A stretch of DNA of 64,000 nt from Mycobacterium sp. MYCO198283 (GTDB lineage: Bacteria; Actinomycetota; Actinomycetes; Mycobacteriales; Mycobacteriaceae): assembly GCF_021213805.1 (NCBI RefSeq), contig NZ_JAJQJI010000004.1:124001-188000 (forward strand). Reading direction: 5' to 3'. This document shows positions 1 to 10,995 of this stretch, piece by piece (the stretch's first letter is position 1; each line of letters starts with the position of its first letter). The notes below the pieces were generated by a model. That model was not told the DNA's origin. It saw only the letters and a program-made list of their open reading frames with translations, and ran no database searches. A program made the translations under genes and the position numbers.

Positions 1-695
1 CCGACGGCACCATCGAGTTCGTCGGCCGCGCCGACCACCGCGTGAAGATCAGCGGCTACCGCATCGAGCTCGGCGAGGTCGAGGCCGCGTTGCAGCGAGT
101 GCCGGGGGTCACCGGCGCGGTGGCGGCCGTGCTGCCGGCGGCCGCCGACCGACCCGGTGACGTGCTGGTGGCGCTGGTGGCGGCCGACGCGGTCACCGCG
201 GCGACGGTGCGCTCCGCGCTCGCCGACATGGTGCCGCCCCACATGGTGCCCCAGCGCATCGTGGCCGCCGACCGCATCCCGTTCACCGTCGGCGGCAAGA
301 TCGACCGCCCGGCGGCGGTGGCACTGCTGCAGGCCGACGCCGGCGAGCAGCCGGTGCACCGCGCCCCGGCGACGGCACTGCAGGCGGCGCTTAGCGCAAT
401 ATTCGCAGAGCTGTTGTTGCGCAACGACATCGGAATCGACGACGACTTCTTCGCGCTCGGCGGTGACTCGGTGCTCGCGACCACCGCGGTGGCCCGCATC
501 CGTGACTGGCTGGACACCCCGACGGCCGGCGTGCCCGACGTCTTCGCCGCCCGGACCGTCGCCGGGCTCGCCGACCGGCTCACCGCCCGCGAACCGGCAA
601 GCGCCCGCCTCGAACAGGTCGCCGAGCTGTACCTGGAGGTCACCGCCATGCCCGGCGCCGACGTCGCCGCCGAGCTGGAGCGGGCCACATCGTGA
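1..695 (+). CDS. mbtB: MbtB, C-terminal part (phenyloxazoline synthase NRPS), 5' end outside window
   Basis: Partial gene, open from the left edge in the frame starting at base 3. The first residues ([20 protein letters not shown]) are the A7-A8 end of an NRPS adenylation domain, followed by the A10 lysine motif (GGKIDRP). A peptidyl carrier domain follows, whose phosphopantetheine serine lies in [10 protein letters not shown]. The protein ends about 65 residues later with no thioesterase fused; the thioesterase is the next, separate gene, overlapping by 4 nt (GTGA). In the mycobactin pathway MbtB accepts salicylate from MbtA and couples it to a cyclised Ser/Thr to give the hydroxyphenyl-oxazoline cap. 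The assignment rests on the downstream mbtC-H order as well as on these domains. The iron-responsive promoter expected upstream is outside the window. Confidence 0.88.
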   Translation, partial: DGTIEFVGRADHRVKISGYRIELGEVEAALQRVPGVTGAVAAVLPAAADRPGDVLVALVAADAVTAATVRSALADMVPPHMVPQRIVAADRIPFTVGGKIDRPAAVALLQADAGEQPVHRAPATALQAALSAIFAELLLRNDIGIDDDFFALGGDSVLATTAVARIRDWLDTPTAGVPDVFAARTVAGLADRLTAREPASARLEQVAELYLEVTAMPGADVAAELERATS

Positions 696-1432
696 CCGGT
701 GACGTGCACCCCATCGCGCCGTGGCTAAAACGCTTTGCGGGACAGCACAGCTCGCGGCCGGTCCTGGTGTTCCCCCATGCCGGCGGCGCGGCGTCGGCCT
801 ACCGCGCGCTGGGCGCCGCGCTCGCCGCGGCCGGAGCCGATGCGTACGTGATGCAGTACCCGCAGCGCGGCGACCGGCTGACCCATCCCGCGCCCGCAGG
901 CGTGCCGGAGCTCGCCGACGACCTGTTCGCGGCGGCGAACTGGGCCGAGCTGGCACCGCTGCGGTTGTTCGGGCACTGCATGGGAGCGGTGGTCGCGTTC
1001 GAGTTCGCCCGCGTCGCCGAGCGCCGCGGGGTGGCCGTCGACGCGCTCTGGGCGTCCGCCAGCGAGGCGCCGTCGACCGTCGCGGCGCGGCCCGACCTGC
1101 CGACCGCGCAGGCCGACATCCTCGCCGAGCTCGCCGACCTCGGCGGCACCGATGCGCGACTGCTCGCCGACGACGACTTCGTCGACCTGCTGCTGCCGGC
1201 GGTGCGGGCCGACTACGCGGCGTTCAACCGGTACTCCTGCGACGCCGGCGTGACCGTCGCCGCCGACATCCACACCCTCGGCGGCGACGACGACCACCGC
1301 GTCGACGAGCACATGCTGCGCCGCTGGCAGCCCCACACCACCGGGGCGTTCACCGTGTCCACGTTCCCCGGCGGCCACTTCTACGTGAACGACCACCTCG
1401 CCGACATCGCGGAACTGGTCCATGAGCTCTGA
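692..1432 (+). CDS. mbtT: Type II thioesterase of the mycobactin cluster, Cys nucleophile
   Basis: A 246-residue alpha/beta hydrolase of the NRPS/PKS type II thioesterase family, which clears misprimed or stalled carrier domains. It has the oxyanion-side motif FPHAGG (residues 27-32), the nucleophile elbow GHCMG (around residues 94-98), and the Asp and His of the triad in the stretches GGDDDH and GGHFY. In most family members the elbow is GHSMG; here the codon is tgc, so the nucleophile is Cys instead of Ser. It overlaps mbtB by 4 nt (GTG start in GTGA) and runs 11 nt into mbtC, so it is translated within the operon. In M. tuberculosis a thioesterase domain is reported at the MbtB C-terminus, so a split arrangement is notable. 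The symbol mbtT follows usage for the free-standing mycobacterial enzyme; the role is inferred from family and position. Confidence 0.82.
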   Translation: MTGDVHPIAPWLKRFAGQHSSRPVLVFPHAGGAASAYRALGAALAAAGADAYVMQYPQRGDRLTHPAPAGVPELADDLFAAANWAELAPLRLFGHCMGAVVAFEFARVAERRGVAVDALWASASEAPSTVAARPDLPTAQADILAELADLGGTDARLLADDDFVDLLLPAVRADYAAFNRYSCDAGVTVAADIHTLGGDDDHRVDEHMLRRWQPHTTGAFTVSTFPGGHFYVNDHLADIAELVHEL

Positions 1433-2735
1433 CGATCCGGTGGTGATCGTCGGCATGGCGATCGAGGCGCCGGGCGGCGTCGACTCGTCGGACTCCTACT
1501 GGACGCTGCTCTGCGAACAGCGAGAAGCGTTGGGCCACTTCCCGAGCGACCGCGGCTGGGACGTCTCCGAGGTGCTCGACGGGTCGCGGCGCGACGGGTG
1601 CAAGCCGGTCACCGACTCCGGCGGATTCCTCACCGACGCAGCCGCATTCGACCCGGCGTTCTTCGGCATCTCGCCGCGCGAAGCGACCGCCATGGACCCG
1701 CAGCAGCGGGTCGCGCTGCGGCTCGCGTGGCGCGCCCTGGAGCACAGCGGCATCCACCCCGACGACGTCGCGGACCACGACGCGGGGTGCTACGTCGGGG
1801 CCTCCTACCTGGAGTACGGACCGGAACTGTCGCGGTTCACCTCGCTCAGCGGGCATCTCATCACCGGCACCTCGCTGGGGGTGATCTCCGGGCGGATCGC
1901 CTACACGCTCGGCCTGGCCGGCCCGGCGCTCACCGTCGACACGTCGTGCTCGTCGGCGCTGACCGCGCTGCACACCGCGGTCGGCGCCATCCGGGCGGGG
2001 GACTGCGACCTGGCGCTCACCGGCGGTGTCTGCGTGATGGGCTCGCCGGGCTACTTCGTCGAGTTCTCCAAGCAGCACGCCCTCAGCGACGACGGGCACT
2101 GCCGGCCCTACGGCGCGCTCGCCAGCGGCACCGTCTGGGCCGAGGGCGCGGCCATGTTCGTGCTGCAGCGCCGATCCGCGGCGCGCGCGGCGGGCCGGCC
2201 GATCCTCGCCGAGGTGCGCGCCAGCTGCGTCAACTCCGACGGCCGCACGGTCGGGCTGACCGCGCCCAGCGGCGACGCGCAGGTCCGCCTGTACCGCAAG
2301 GCGGTCGCCGCGGCGGGCGTCCGGCCGCACGACGTGGGCATGATCGAGGGGCACGGCACCGGCACCCGGCTGGGCGACCGCACCGAATTGCGGTCGCTGG
2401 CCGCGGTGTACGGCGAGACCGAGCCGGGCCGGGGTCCACTGCTCGGATCGGTGAAATCGAATGTCGGGCACAGTCAGGCCGCGGCCGGCGCTCTCGGGCT
2501 CGCCAAGGTGTTGCTGGCCGCCCACCACGGCGCGGTGCCCGCCACCCTGGGCGTGGACGAGCCGAGCCGCGAGATCGACTGGCAGCGCCAGGGTGTGCGG
2601 TTGGCCACCGAGCACACGCCGTGGCCGGCGGTCGACGGCCTGCGGATCGGTGCGGTGTCGGCGTTCGGCATGAGCGGCACCAACGCCCATGTGCTGGTGT
2701 CGATCCCCGCCGACGGCGCGGCCGGGGCCGCCTGA
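1422..2735 (+). CDS. mbtC: MbtC, polyketide ketosynthase of mycobactin synthesis
   Basis: A 437-residue stand-alone beta-ketoacyl synthase. The active-site Cys is residue 176 in DTSCSSAL. The two catalytic histidines are His311 in EGHGTGT and His350 in SNVGHS, so the triad is complete. There is no AT or ACP; those are supplied by MbtD directly downstream, whose ATG overlaps this TGA (TGATG). In the accepted pathway MbtC and MbtD act together as one PKS module that builds the short beta-hydroxy acid between the two hydroxylysine units. The length is close to what is usual for MbtC. The start ATG lies inside the thioesterase gene, which fits tight translational coupling. Confidence 0.93.
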   Translation: MSSDDPVVIVGMAIEAPGGVDSSDSYWTLLCEQREALGHFPSDRGWDVSEVLDGSRRDGCKPVTDSGGFLTDAAAFDPAFFGISPREATAMDPQQRVALRLAWRALEHSGIHPDDVADHDAGCYVGASYLEYGPELSRFTSLSGHLITGTSLGVISGRIAYTLGLAGPALTVDTSCSSALTALHTAVGAIRAGDCDLALTGGVCVMGSPGYFVEFSKQHALSDDGHCRPYGALASGTVWAEGAAMFVLQRRSAARAAGRPILAEVRASCVNSDGRTVGLTAPSGDAQVRLYRKAVAAAGVRPHDVGMIEGHGTGTRLGDRTELRSLAAVYGETEPGRGPLLGSVKSNVGHSQAAAGALGLAKVLLAAHHGAVPATLGVDEPSREIDWQRQGVRLATEHTPWPAVDGLRIGAVSAFGMSGTNAHVLVSIPADGAAGAA

Positions 2736-5629
2736 TGGTCGCGCTGCCCGACGGCCGGACACCGGTGCTGTTGACCGCCCACGCCGAGGACCTGATCGCA
2801 CCGGACGCCGCGGCGATCCTGGCGTACCTCGACCGCCACCCGGAGGCCGCCCGAGTCGGCTCGGTCGCAGCGACGCTGCTCGCCACCCGGCGGGTGCGGC
2901 GACACCGCGCGGTCGTGCGGGCCGCCGACACGAGCGAACTGCGCGCCGGGCTCGCGGCGCTGGCCGCGGGCGACGAGCACCCACTGGTGACGCGAGCGTC
3001 GGAGTCGGGTCGCGGGCGCATCGCGTTCGTGTTTCCCGGCCAGGGCAGCCAGTGGCCCGGGATGGGCGCCGACGCCTACCACCGGCTGCCCGGGTACCGG
3101 GCCGAGGTCGACCGGTGCGCGGCCGCGTTCGCCGGCGCCGCGTCGCCGCGCGACTACCTGCTGGCCCCGGCCGGCGCCCACACAGGCGACTTCTCCCAGG
3201 TGCAGATCCAGGGTGCGCAGTTCGTGCACGGCGTCGCGCTGGCCCGGGTGTGGCGGTCGCTGGGTGTGGTCCCCGACATCACCGTCGGCCACAGCCTCGG
3301 CGAGATCGCGGCCGCCCACGTCGCCGGCGTGCTGCCGCTGCGCACCGCGGTCGGGGTGGTGATCGCCCGCGCCACGCTGCTCGACCGGCTCACCGGCCCC
3401 TACCGGGTGGCGGCGCTCGGGGTGACGGAAGCGCAAGCGCAGCAGGTCATCTCGGCGGTCACGGGCTGGCTGGAACTCTCGGTGGTCAACTCCGCCACCT
3501 CGGTCGCGGTGTCCGGCGAGCGCGCCGCGGTGAGCGCCGCCGTCGCCGCGGTCAGCGCGCAGGGAAAGTTCGCCAAGGAAATCGAGATGTGGTTCCCGGC
3601 GCACACCCGCGCGCTGGACGGCCTGCGCGACCAGTTCGAGGCGCTGCTGCCCGCCGGTGCCTTTACCGACACCGCCGTGCCGTTCGTCGGCGCCGCCACC
3701 GGACAGCCCGTCGGAGCGGACGCCGATTTCGCCGGCTACTGGTGGACCAACCTGCGCGCAACGGTGCGCTTCGACCGGGCGGTGGCGGCGGCCGCCGACC
3801 TCGGCGCCCGCACCTTCGTCGAGCTCTCGGCCCATCCGGCACTGCTGTTCGCGGTGGCCGAGGTCGCGGAGCAGGTGGTGCCCGACGCCGCCGTCCTCAC
3901 CGTCGGCTCCGGGCGGCGCGGCGAACCGATCACCGACCGGCTCGCCGCCGGCGCCGTCGCTGTCGCGCTGCGCGAACCCGGCTGTCACTGGCCCGAGCTG
4001 GTCGAACGTCGAGCGCCGTTGCGGGACTTTCCGTTCGCGCCCATGCGCCGGCAGCACCACTGGGCTGCCGCCGAGCCGCTGCCGCCCGTCGCCGCTCTCA
4101 CGGTGGCCGTCGAGGCGTGGGAACCGCTGCCCGCGGCGGATGCGGCGCCCGCCCGCCGCGTCGTGGTGCTCGATGCCGCCGGCTCACCGCTTCGCGATGC
4201 GCTGCGGGCGGCGATCGACCGCCGATCCGGTTGGCGCACCGTCGGATCCGCCGACGCCGACCTGCTCGTGGTCGTGGCGCCCCGCTCGGACGACCTGGGC
4301 GTCGCCGATCTCGCGGCGCGTATCGACGGGGGACTCCTGGCGTATCCCGCCGCCATCGGCCCGTCGTGCCGCGAGGTGTGGCTGGTGACGGTGGGCGGCG
4401 AGCAGGTGCGCCCGGCGGACCCGGTGCCGTGTGCCGGGCCGGCCGCCCTCGCCGCGATGCACCGCAGCGTCGGCTTCGAGTACCCCGATCAACGGTTCGC
4501 CCACCTCGACCTACCGAGCTGGGTGCTCGACGACGCGACCGCCGACGCCGCGGTGCGTGCGCTGGCGGCCCCCGCCGACGTCGTGGCGCTGTGCGACGTG
4601 GCCTACCGCAGGGTGCTGCGCGACGAGCCGCGCGCCTCGCCGCGCTGGCCCGCCCAGCGTTTCGACGAGGTGGTCATCACCGGCGGCAGCGGCGCGATCG
4701 CCGGCCACTACGCCCGGCACCTCGCCGCCGCCGGCGCCCGGCGCATCGTGCTGCTCAGCCGGCGCGCCACCCTGCCCGCCGGGCTCGCCGTCGCGCGGCA
4801 CGGCACCGAGGTGGTGGCGGTGCGCTGCGACGTCGGCGACGCCGACCAGGTGGCGGACGCCGCCACGCGGTTCGGTGGCGGCGGCGCGTCGCTGCTGATC
4901 CACGCCGCGGGCACCGCCCCGCTCGCGCCGCACCGCGAGCTGACGTCCGCCACGGCCAAGGCGGCGTTCGCCGCCAAGGTGACCGGCCTGCAGCACCTCG
5001 TGGCGCACTGGCCGATGCGCGCGGACGCCCGGATGCTGTTGTGCTCCTCGGTGTCCGGGCGCTGGGGCGGGCGCGGCCATGCGGTCTACGCGGCGGCCAA
5101 CCGGCTGCTCGACGCCGCGGCCGCCCGGCTGCGTGCGGACGGGCGACACTGCACCGCGGTGCGGTGGGGCCTGTGGCAGGACACCGGCATCCTCGACGCC
5201 GACGAGATCGCCCGCGTCGAACGGTCCGGGCTGCGGGCGATGGACCCCGGCCGGGCGGTCGAGGAAAGCCTGCGCGACCGAACCGCGGACCCGCTGGTGT
5301 TCTCGGCGGACCCTGGGCGGCTGCGCGCCTTCCTCGGCGACTGCGCGCCCGGCACCACGCCCGCGGACCTCGATCCTGTTTCCGCAGAACGCGATCCGGC
5401 GGACGCGCTGCTCGAGGCGCTGGGCGCGGTGCTCGACGTCGCCGAACCGGCGGCGCTGGACCGCGATGCGTCCCTGATCGACCTCGGCGTCGATTCGCTG
5501 CTGGCCCTCGACCTGCGCAAGCGGCTCGGAAAGACCACGGGCCGCACCGTTCCGCTGGCCATGATCCTGGGTGGCGCGTCCGCCACCGAGGTGCTCGCCC
5601 ACCTGACGACAGCGAAGGCAACTCCGTGA
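2735..5629 (+). CDS. mbtD: MbtD, polyketide synthase AT-KR-ACP
   Basis: A 964-residue PKS subunit. Reading from the ATG in TGATG: an acyltransferase domain with [10 protein letters not shown] near residue 100 and nucleophile Ser in VGHSLGE near residue 187; a ketoreductase domain with the nucleotide-binding stretch TGGSGAIAG near residue 648 and the later SS...Y...N catalytic set (LCSSVSG, VYAAANR); and an acyl carrier domain with [10 protein letters not shown] near residue 918. It lacks a KS, which MbtC provides. It is slightly shorter than M. tuberculosis MbtD (about 1000 residues). The AT specificity tetrad about 100 residues after the nucleophile reads FPAH, neither the malonyl-type HAFH nor the methylmalonyl-type YASH. 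The reading frame stays open upstream of this ATG but overlaps mbtC there and is not used. Confidence 0.92.
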   Translation: MVALPDGRTPVLLTAHAEDLIAPDAAAILAYLDRHPEAARVGSVAATLLATRRVRRHRAVVRAADTSELRAGLAALAAGDEHPLVTRASESGRGRIAFVFPGQGSQWPGMGADAYHRLPGYRAEVDRCAAAFAGAASPRDYLLAPAGAHTGDFSQVQIQGAQFVHGVALARVWRSLGVVPDITVGHSLGEIAAAHVAGVLPLRTAVGVVIARATLLDRLTGPYRVAALGVTEAQAQQVISAVTGWLELSVVNSATSVAVSGERAAVSAAVAAVSAQGKFAKEIEMWFPAHTRALDGLRDQFEALLPAGAFTDTAVPFVGAATGQPVGADADFAGYWWTNLRATVRFDRAVAAAADLGARTFVELSAHPALLFAVAEVAEQVVPDAAVLTVGSGRRGEPITDRLAAGAVAVALREPGCHWPELVERRAPLRDFPFAPMRRQHHWAAAEPLPPVAALTVAVEAWEPLPAADAAPARRVVVLDAAGSPLRDALRAAIDRRSGWRTVGSADADLLVVVAPRSDDLGVADLAARIDGGLLAYPAAIGPSCREVWLVTVGGEQVRPADPVPCAGPAALAAMHRSVGFEYPDQRFAHLDLPSWVLDDATADAAVRALAAPADVVALCDVAYRRVLRDEPRASPRWPAQRFDEVVITGGSGAIAGHYARHLAAAGARRIVLLSRRATLPAGLAVARHGTEVVAVRCDVGDADQVADAATRFGGGGASLLIHAAGTAPLAPHRELTSATAKAAFAAKVTGLQHLVAHWPMRADARMLLCSSVSGRWGGRGHAVYAAANRLLDAAAARLRADGRHCTAVRWGLWQDTGILDADEIARVERSGLRAMDPGRAVEESLRDRTADPLVFSADPGRLRAFLGDCAPGTTPADLDPVSAERDPADALLEALGAVLDVAEPAALDRDASLIDLGVDSLLALDLRKRLGKTTGRTVPLAMILGGASATEVLAHLTTAKATP

Positions 5630-8600
5630 CCGACATCGCCCCCGACCGCCGGCTGGAACTGCTGCGGCGCAAGCTCGCCGACCGCGGCCTGCGCGCGACC
5701 GCGGCTCCGGACCCCGCCGGAGCCGCCGCACTGTCCGACGGGCAGCGCCGGATGTGGTTCGTCCAATCGGTCGACCCGAGCGGGGTGCTGCTGAACGTCA
5801 GCGTGTCCTATCGGCTGACCGGTGACCTCGACGCCGCGCGCCTGCACGCGGCGGTGAACGCCGTCGCGCGCCGGCATCCGGTGCTGCGCACCACCTTTGG
5901 CGCCGGCGAGAACGGCGAACCGCGAGCGACGGTGCACGACGACCTGCTGCCGGCCTGGACCACCCACGACCTGTCGCAGAAGTCCGGCCGCGCGCGCGAC
6001 CTGCGCCTGGAGGTGATCGCCCAACGCGAGTTCGCGACGCCGTTCGACCTGAGCACCGCGGCGCCGCTGCGGATCACGTTGATCCGGCTGGGCGAGGCCG
6101 AGCACGTGCTGTTGCTGGTCGCCCACCACGTCGCCTGGGACGACGGCTCGTGGCGGCCGTTCTTCGCCGACCTCACCCGCGCCTACACCGGCGAGCAACT
6201 GCCGCCGCCGCCGCGGCGCGCCGCCGCCGTGCCCGACACGTCCGCCGCCGACCTCGCCTACTGGCGCACGGTGCTCGCCGACCCGCCCGAACCGCTCGAG
6301 CTGCCCGGCCCGCACGGATCCGCGGTGCCGACGAACTTCCGCGCCCACCGCACCACGCTGCGGCTGCCCGCCGACGTCGCCGCGCGCGTGGCCGGCCTCG
6401 CCCGCGACACCGGCGCGACGCCGTACATGGTGCTGCTCGCCGCGTTCGGCACGCTGATCTTCCGCTACACCGCGACCGACGACTTCCTGGTCGCCAGCCC
6501 GGTGCTCAACCGCGACTCCGACGACGCGATCGGCTATCACGGCAACACGGTCGCGCTGCGGCTCCGGCCCACCGCGACCGCCACGTTCCGCGAGCTGCTG
6601 GCCCAGACCCGCGACACCGCCCTGGGCGCCTTTGCGCATCAGCGCACCGCCCTCGACCGGGTGGTGCGGGAGCTGAACCCCGACCGCCGGCACGGCGCCG
6701 AACGGCTGACCCGGGTGAGCTTCGGTTTCCGCGCACCCGACGGTGGCGGCTTCGCGCCGGCGGGTGTCACCTGCCGGCGGGCGGAGTTGCGGGCTCCCGT
6801 CACACCGCTGCCCCTGGGGATCATGGTCGAATTCGACGACACCGGCGTGCTCGTCGAGGCAGAACACCTCGTGGAGGTGCTCGACGCCGACCTGGTGCAC
6901 CGCATGCTCGATCACTTCGGCGTGCTGTTGGCGCACGCCCTCGACGAGCCGGACACCGCGCTGTCGCGGCTTGAGCTGCTGTCGGCCGAAGACGCCGACT
7001 GGCTGCGCCAGGTGTCGCACGGCGCGGCGTTCGACACCCCGCCGACGACGCTCGGCGCGCTCGTCGCCGAGCAGGCGGCCCGCACCCCGGACGCGGTGGC
7101 GGTCGCCTACGAAGGCCGCCATCACACCTACGCCGAGATCAACGCCAGCGCCAACCGGTTGGCGCACTGGCTGATCGCCCAGGGCGTCGGCACCGAGGAC
7201 CGCGTCGCGGTGCTGCTCGACAAATCGCCCGACCTCGTCATCACCGCGCTCGGCATCGTCAAGGCCGGGGCGGTGTACCTCCCGGTCGACCCCGACTATC
7301 CCACCGACCGGCTCACCTACATCCTCGCCGACTCGAAGCCGAAAGTGGTGCTGCGCGAACCGGTCACCGACCTGCAGGACTACCCGGACCGCGATCCGAC
7401 CGACGCCGACCGGGTGCGCCCCCTGCTTCCCGACAACACCGCCTACCTCATCTACACGTCCGGATCCACCGGTATGCCCAAGGGTGTTCCGGTGTCGCAC
7501 CGGCCGATCGCCGAGTACTTCGTGTGGTTCGGCGGGGAGTACCAGGTGTCCGCCGACGACCGGCTGCTGCAGGTCGCGTCGCAGAGCTTCGACGTGTCGA
7601 TCGGTGAGATCTTCGGCATGCTGGCCGCCGGTGCGCGCCTGGTGATCCCGCGCGCCGGCGGGTTGACCGACATCGGCTACCTCACCGACCTGCTGCGCAC
7701 CGAGGGCATCACGTCGATGCACTTCGTGCCGTCACTGCTCGGCCTGTTCCTGTCGCTGCCCGGCGTCGCGGAATGGCGGACGCTGCGGCGGGTGCCCGTC
7801 GGCGGTGAGGCGCTGCCCGGCGAGATCGCCGACAAGTTCACCGCCACCTTCGACGCGCTGCTGCACAATTTCTACGGCCCCACCGAGACCGTGCTGAACT
7901 GCACGCGCTATCAGGTCGAGGGCGCCCAGGGCGCGCGGATCGTCCCCATCGGCACCCCGAAGATCAACACCGCGATCCACCTGCTGGACGACGCGCTGCA
8001 GCCGGTGCCGGTCGGCGCGATCGGCGAGATCTACATCGGCGGAACGCATGTCGCCCGCGGCTACTTCGGCCGTCCGGGGTTGACCGCCGAGCGGTTCGTC
8101 GCCGACCCGTTCAGCGTCGGCGGCCGGCTGTACCGCTCCGGCGACCTCGCCCGCCGCAACGCCGACGGTGACCTCGAATTCGTCGGCCGCGCCGACGAAC
8201 AGGTGAAGATCCGCGGCTTCCGCATCGAGCTCGGCGAGGTCGCCGCGGCGATCTCGGTCGATCCGTCGGTCGGCCAGGCCGTCGTCGTCGTCAGCGACCT
8301 GCCGTCGGTCGGCCGGAGTCTCGTCGCGTATGTGACGCCGGCACCGGACGTCGACGCCGTCGACATCGCGCGCATCCGGGCCCGGGTGACCGTCGCGCTG
8401 CCGGAGTACATGGTGCCCGCCGCCTACGTCGAGCTGCCGGAGATCCCGATCACCGCGCACGGCAAGATCGACCGCGCGGCGCTGCCGGCGCCGGAGCTGA
8501 ATCCCGTAACGGCGTACCGGGAACCGGGTACCGACACCGAGCGCGAGGTGGCCGCGCTGTTCGCCGAACTGCTCGACCGCGACCGGGTGGGCGCCGACGA

Positions 8601-10995
8601 CTCGTTCTTCGACCTCGGCGGACATTCGCTGCTCGCCACCCGGCTCGTGGCCGCGGTGCGGAGCCGGTTCGGCGTGGACGTCGGCGTGCCGGACGTCTTC
8701 GAATCGGGCACCGTGACCGCGCTCGCGGCGCACGTCGACGCGCTGCGGGCGGCGGGCGCCCCCACCGTCCGGCCCGCGATCGTGGCCACCGCCCACGACG
8801 GGCCGTCACCGCTGTCGGCGGCGCAGCTGCGGCAGTGGTTCCAGTTCCGCATCGACGGCCCGAACCCGGTGAACAACATCCCGTTCGCGGCCAGGCTCAC
8901 CGGTCCGGTCGACGTCGACGCGCTGGCGGGCGCGGTCGAGGACGTCGTGGCGCGCCACGAGATCCTGCGCACCACCTACGGCGAGGTCGACGGCGCACCG
9001 GTACAGCTGATCCACCCGCCGGCGCCGCTCACCATCCGTCGTGCCCGCGGCGACGGCGAGCGGTGGCTGCAGCGCGAACTGGCCGCCGAACGCCGCCACT
9101 GCTTCGACCTGGAGCGCGACCGGCCGATCCGCGCGGCGGTGCTCGCCACTCCGGAGAACGTGGTGCTGTCGGTGGTGATCCACCACATCGCCGCCGACCA
9201 CTGGTCCGGTGGCGTGCTGTTCGCCGATGTGGTGAGCGCCTACCGCCGGCGGCGCGCCGGCGAAGGCCCGCTGCCGCCACCGGCTGTCCAGTACGCCGAC
9301 TACGCCGCCTGGCAGGCCGCGCTGCTCGCCGACGGCGCGCTGGTCGAGCAGCGCGACTACTGGGTCACCCAGCTCGCCGGGCTACCCGAAGAGACCAGCC
9401 TGCCCCCCGACTTCGCCCGCCCGGCGGTGCCCAGCGGTGACGGCGCCGCGCTCGACGTCGCCGTCGACGCCGCCACCCGCGCCCGGCTCACCGCGCTGAC
9501 CCGCGAGCTCGGCGTCACCGAGTTCATGCTGCTGCAGGCCGCGGTGGCCGTCGCGCTCCACAAGTCCGGTGCGGGCACCGACATCCCGCTCGGCACGCCG
9601 GTCGCCGGCCGTACCGCGCCGGAACTGGATGCGCTGATCGGGTTCTTCGTCAACATCGTGGTGCTGCGCAACGACCTGTCGGGCAACCCGACGCTGCGCG
9701 AGGTGCTGCGCCGCGCGCGCGAGCGGGCGCTGGCCGCCTACCGGCACCAGGACCTGCCGTTCGACCGCGTGGTCGACGCGGTCAGCCCTGTGCGTTCGCT
9801 GGCCCGCAATCCGCTGTTCGGCGTCGTCGTCCACGTCCGCGACGGCCTGCCGACAGACCAGCCGATCGACGGCGAAACCCGGTTCACCGCACTGGAACCC
9901 ACCTTCGACGTCGCGCACGCCGACCTGTCGGTGAATCTGCTGGCCGACGACGAGGGTGGCGGCTACCGCGGTGCCGTCATCTACCGCACCGAGCTGTACT
10001 CGCGCGACACCGTGCGGTGCTTCGTCGACCGGTTCCGCCGGGTGCTCGCCGCCTTCGCCGCCGACCCCGACGCCACGCTGCGCGACGTCGCCGCTCCCGG
10101 TGCCGCCGAGAGCGACCGAGTGCTCGGCGAGTGGAGCCGCACCGCGGCGCCGCCGCCGCTGCCGCAGACCGCCGGGGCCACGCACGTCTACCTGCTCGAC
10201 GAGTATCTGGCCCCGGTGCCCGTCGGCGTCGTCGGCGACGTGTACTACGCGGGCGGGGCCGTCGACGACGCCGCCGCCCGAGCCGTCGGGGCGGCCGCCG
10301 CGCGGTTCGCCGCCAACCCGTACGCCGGGGGAGCCGCGCTGTACCGCACCGGCGACCGCGCCCGCTGGAACCATGACGGCAGGCTCGAACCGGTCGCGGC
10401 GGGCGATCCCGCACTGCAGGCCGCGCTCGAAGCCGTCGACGGCGTGGCCGCGGCGGCCACCCGGCGCTTCGCGGGGCGCGCCGCCGACCTGCTCGTCGGC
10501 TACGTCGTGCCGACAGCCGGGGCGGGGGAGGGCTTCGTCGACCAGGTGCGGGCCGCGCTGCCCGACGACGTGACCGTCGACGCGATCGTTGCCGTCGCGG
10601 ACCTGACGCCCGCCGCGCTGGTCCGCCCGCGGATCGTGGCCGCCGCGCCGAGCGAACCGCCCCGCACGCCGACCGAACGGGCGCTCGCCGGGCTGCTCGT
10701 CGACCTGCTCGCGGTCGACGAGGTCCGCCGCCACGACGACTTCTTCGGCTTGGGCGGCGACAGCATCCTGGCCGTGCAGCTCGCCGCGCGCGCCCGCGAG
10801 GACGGCGTCCCGCTGACCGCGCGGCTGGTGTTCGAGCACCCGACGCTCGCCGAGCTCGCCGCGGCGGTCGATGCGGCAGCGCCCGCCGCGGCCGATGTTC
10901 GCCACGAGCCGATGGCGGTGTCGGGGCTCTCGAGCGCGGAACTCGCGGCGCTGACGGCCGGCTGGGCGGCGACCGCCGGACAGGGCGCACCATGA
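5626..10995 (+). CDS. mbtE: MbtE, nonribosomal peptide synthetase (C-A-PCP-C-A remnant-PCP)
   Basis: A 1789-residue NRPS starting at GTG in GTGA, overlapping mbtD by 4 nt. Domains: condensation ([10 protein letters not shown] near 36; active-site stretch [10 protein letters not shown] at about 167, one residue longer than HHxxxDG); adenylation about 480-945 with a full P-loop ([11 protein letters not shown] near 609) and HGKIDR; carrier with DLGGHSLL near 1000; second condensation domain ([11 protein letters not shown] near 1062, [11 protein letters not shown] at 1186); a shortened adenylation-like stretch about 1520-1685 keeping only C-terminal elements ([30 protein letters not shown]); then a second carrier (GLGGDSIL near 1710). 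It is expected to load N6-hydroxylysine onto the first carrier in mycobactin assembly. The A remnant lacks the AMP-binding core and probably cannot activate a substrate, so the last carrier must be loaded by condensation or in trans. Confidence 0.92.
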   Translation: MTDIAPDRRLELLRRKLADRGLRATAAPDPAGAAALSDGQRRMWFVQSVDPSGVLLNVSVSYRLTGDLDAARLHAAVNAVARRHPVLRTTFGAGENGEPRATVHDDLLPAWTTHDLSQKSGRARDLRLEVIAQREFATPFDLSTAAPLRITLIRLGEAEHVLLLVAHHVAWDDGSWRPFFADLTRAYTGEQLPPPPRRAAAVPDTSAADLAYWRTVLADPPEPLELPGPHGSAVPTNFRAHRTTLRLPADVAARVAGLARDTGATPYMVLLAAFGTLIFRYTATDDFLVASPVLNRDSDDAIGYHGNTVALRLRPTATATFRELLAQTRDTALGAFAHQRTALDRVVRELNPDRRHGAERLTRVSFGFRAPDGGGFAPAGVTCRRAELRAPVTPLPLGIMVEFDDTGVLVEAEHLVEVLDADLVHRMLDHFGVLLAHALDEPDTALSRLELLSAEDADWLRQVSHGAAFDTPPTTLGALVAEQAARTPDAVAVAYEGRHHTYAEINASANRLAHWLIAQGVGTEDRVAVLLDKSPDLVITALGIVKAGAVYLPVDPDYPTDRLTYILADSKPKVVLREPVTDLQDYPDRDPTDADRVRPLLPDNTAYLIYTSGSTGMPKGVPVSHRPIAEYFVWFGGEYQVSADDRLLQVASQSFDVSIGEIFGMLAAGARLVIPRAGGLTDIGYLTDLLRTEGITSMHFVPSLLGLFLSLPGVAEWRTLRRVPVGGEALPGEIADKFTATFDALLHNFYGPTETVLNCTRYQVEGAQGARIVPIGTPKINTAIHLLDDALQPVPVGAIGEIYIGGTHVARGYFGRPGLTAERFVADPFSVGGRLYRSGDLARRNADGDLEFVGRADEQVKIRGFRIELGEVAAAISVDPSVGQAVVVVSDLPSVGRSLVAYVTPAPDVDAVDIARIRARVTVALPEYMVPAAYVELPEIPITAHGKIDRAALPAPELNPVTAYREPGTDTEREVAALFAELLDRDRVGADDSFFDLGGHSLLATRLVAAVRSRFGVDVGVPDVFESGTVTALAAHVDALRAAGAPTVRPAIVATAHDGPSPLSAAQLRQWFQFRIDGPNPVNNIPFAARLTGPVDVDALAGAVEDVVARHEILRTTYGEVDGAPVQLIHPPAPLTIRRARGDGERWLQRELAAERRHCFDLERDRPIRAAVLATPENVVLSVVIHHIAADHWSGGVLFADVVSAYRRRRAGEGPLPPPAVQYADYAAWQAALLADGALVEQRDYWVTQLAGLPEETSLPPDFARPAVPSGDGAALDVAVDAATRARLTALTRELGVTEFMLLQAAVAVALHKSGAGTDIPLGTPVAGRTAPELDALIGFFVNIVVLRNDLSGNPTLREVLRRARERALAAYRHQDLPFDRVVDAVSPVRSLARNPLFGVVVHVRDGLPTDQPIDGETRFTALEPTFDVAHADLSVNLLADDEGGGYRGAVIYRTELYSRDTVRCFVDRFRRVLAAFAADPDATLRDVAAPGAAESDRVLGEWSRTAAPPPLPQTAGATHVYLLDEYLAPVPVGVVGDVYYAGGAVDDAAARAVGAAAARFAANPYAGGAALYRTGDRARWNHDGRLEPVAAGDPALQAALEAVDGVAAAATRRFAGRAADLLVGYVVPTAGAGEGFVDQVRAALPDDVTVDAIVAVADLTPAALVRPRIVAAAPSEPPRTPTERALAGLLVDLLAVDEVRRHDDFFGLGGDSILAVQLAARAREDGVPLTARLVFEHPTLAELAAAVDAAAPAAADVRHEPMAVSGLSSAELAALTAGWAATAGQGAP

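Noticed and set aside
2689..5625. Extension of the mbtE frame upstream to 2689
   Set aside because: The extra 979 codons are Arg/Gly-rich and antiphase to mbtD, which has intact AT, KR and ACP motifs. MbtE begins at GTG 5626.
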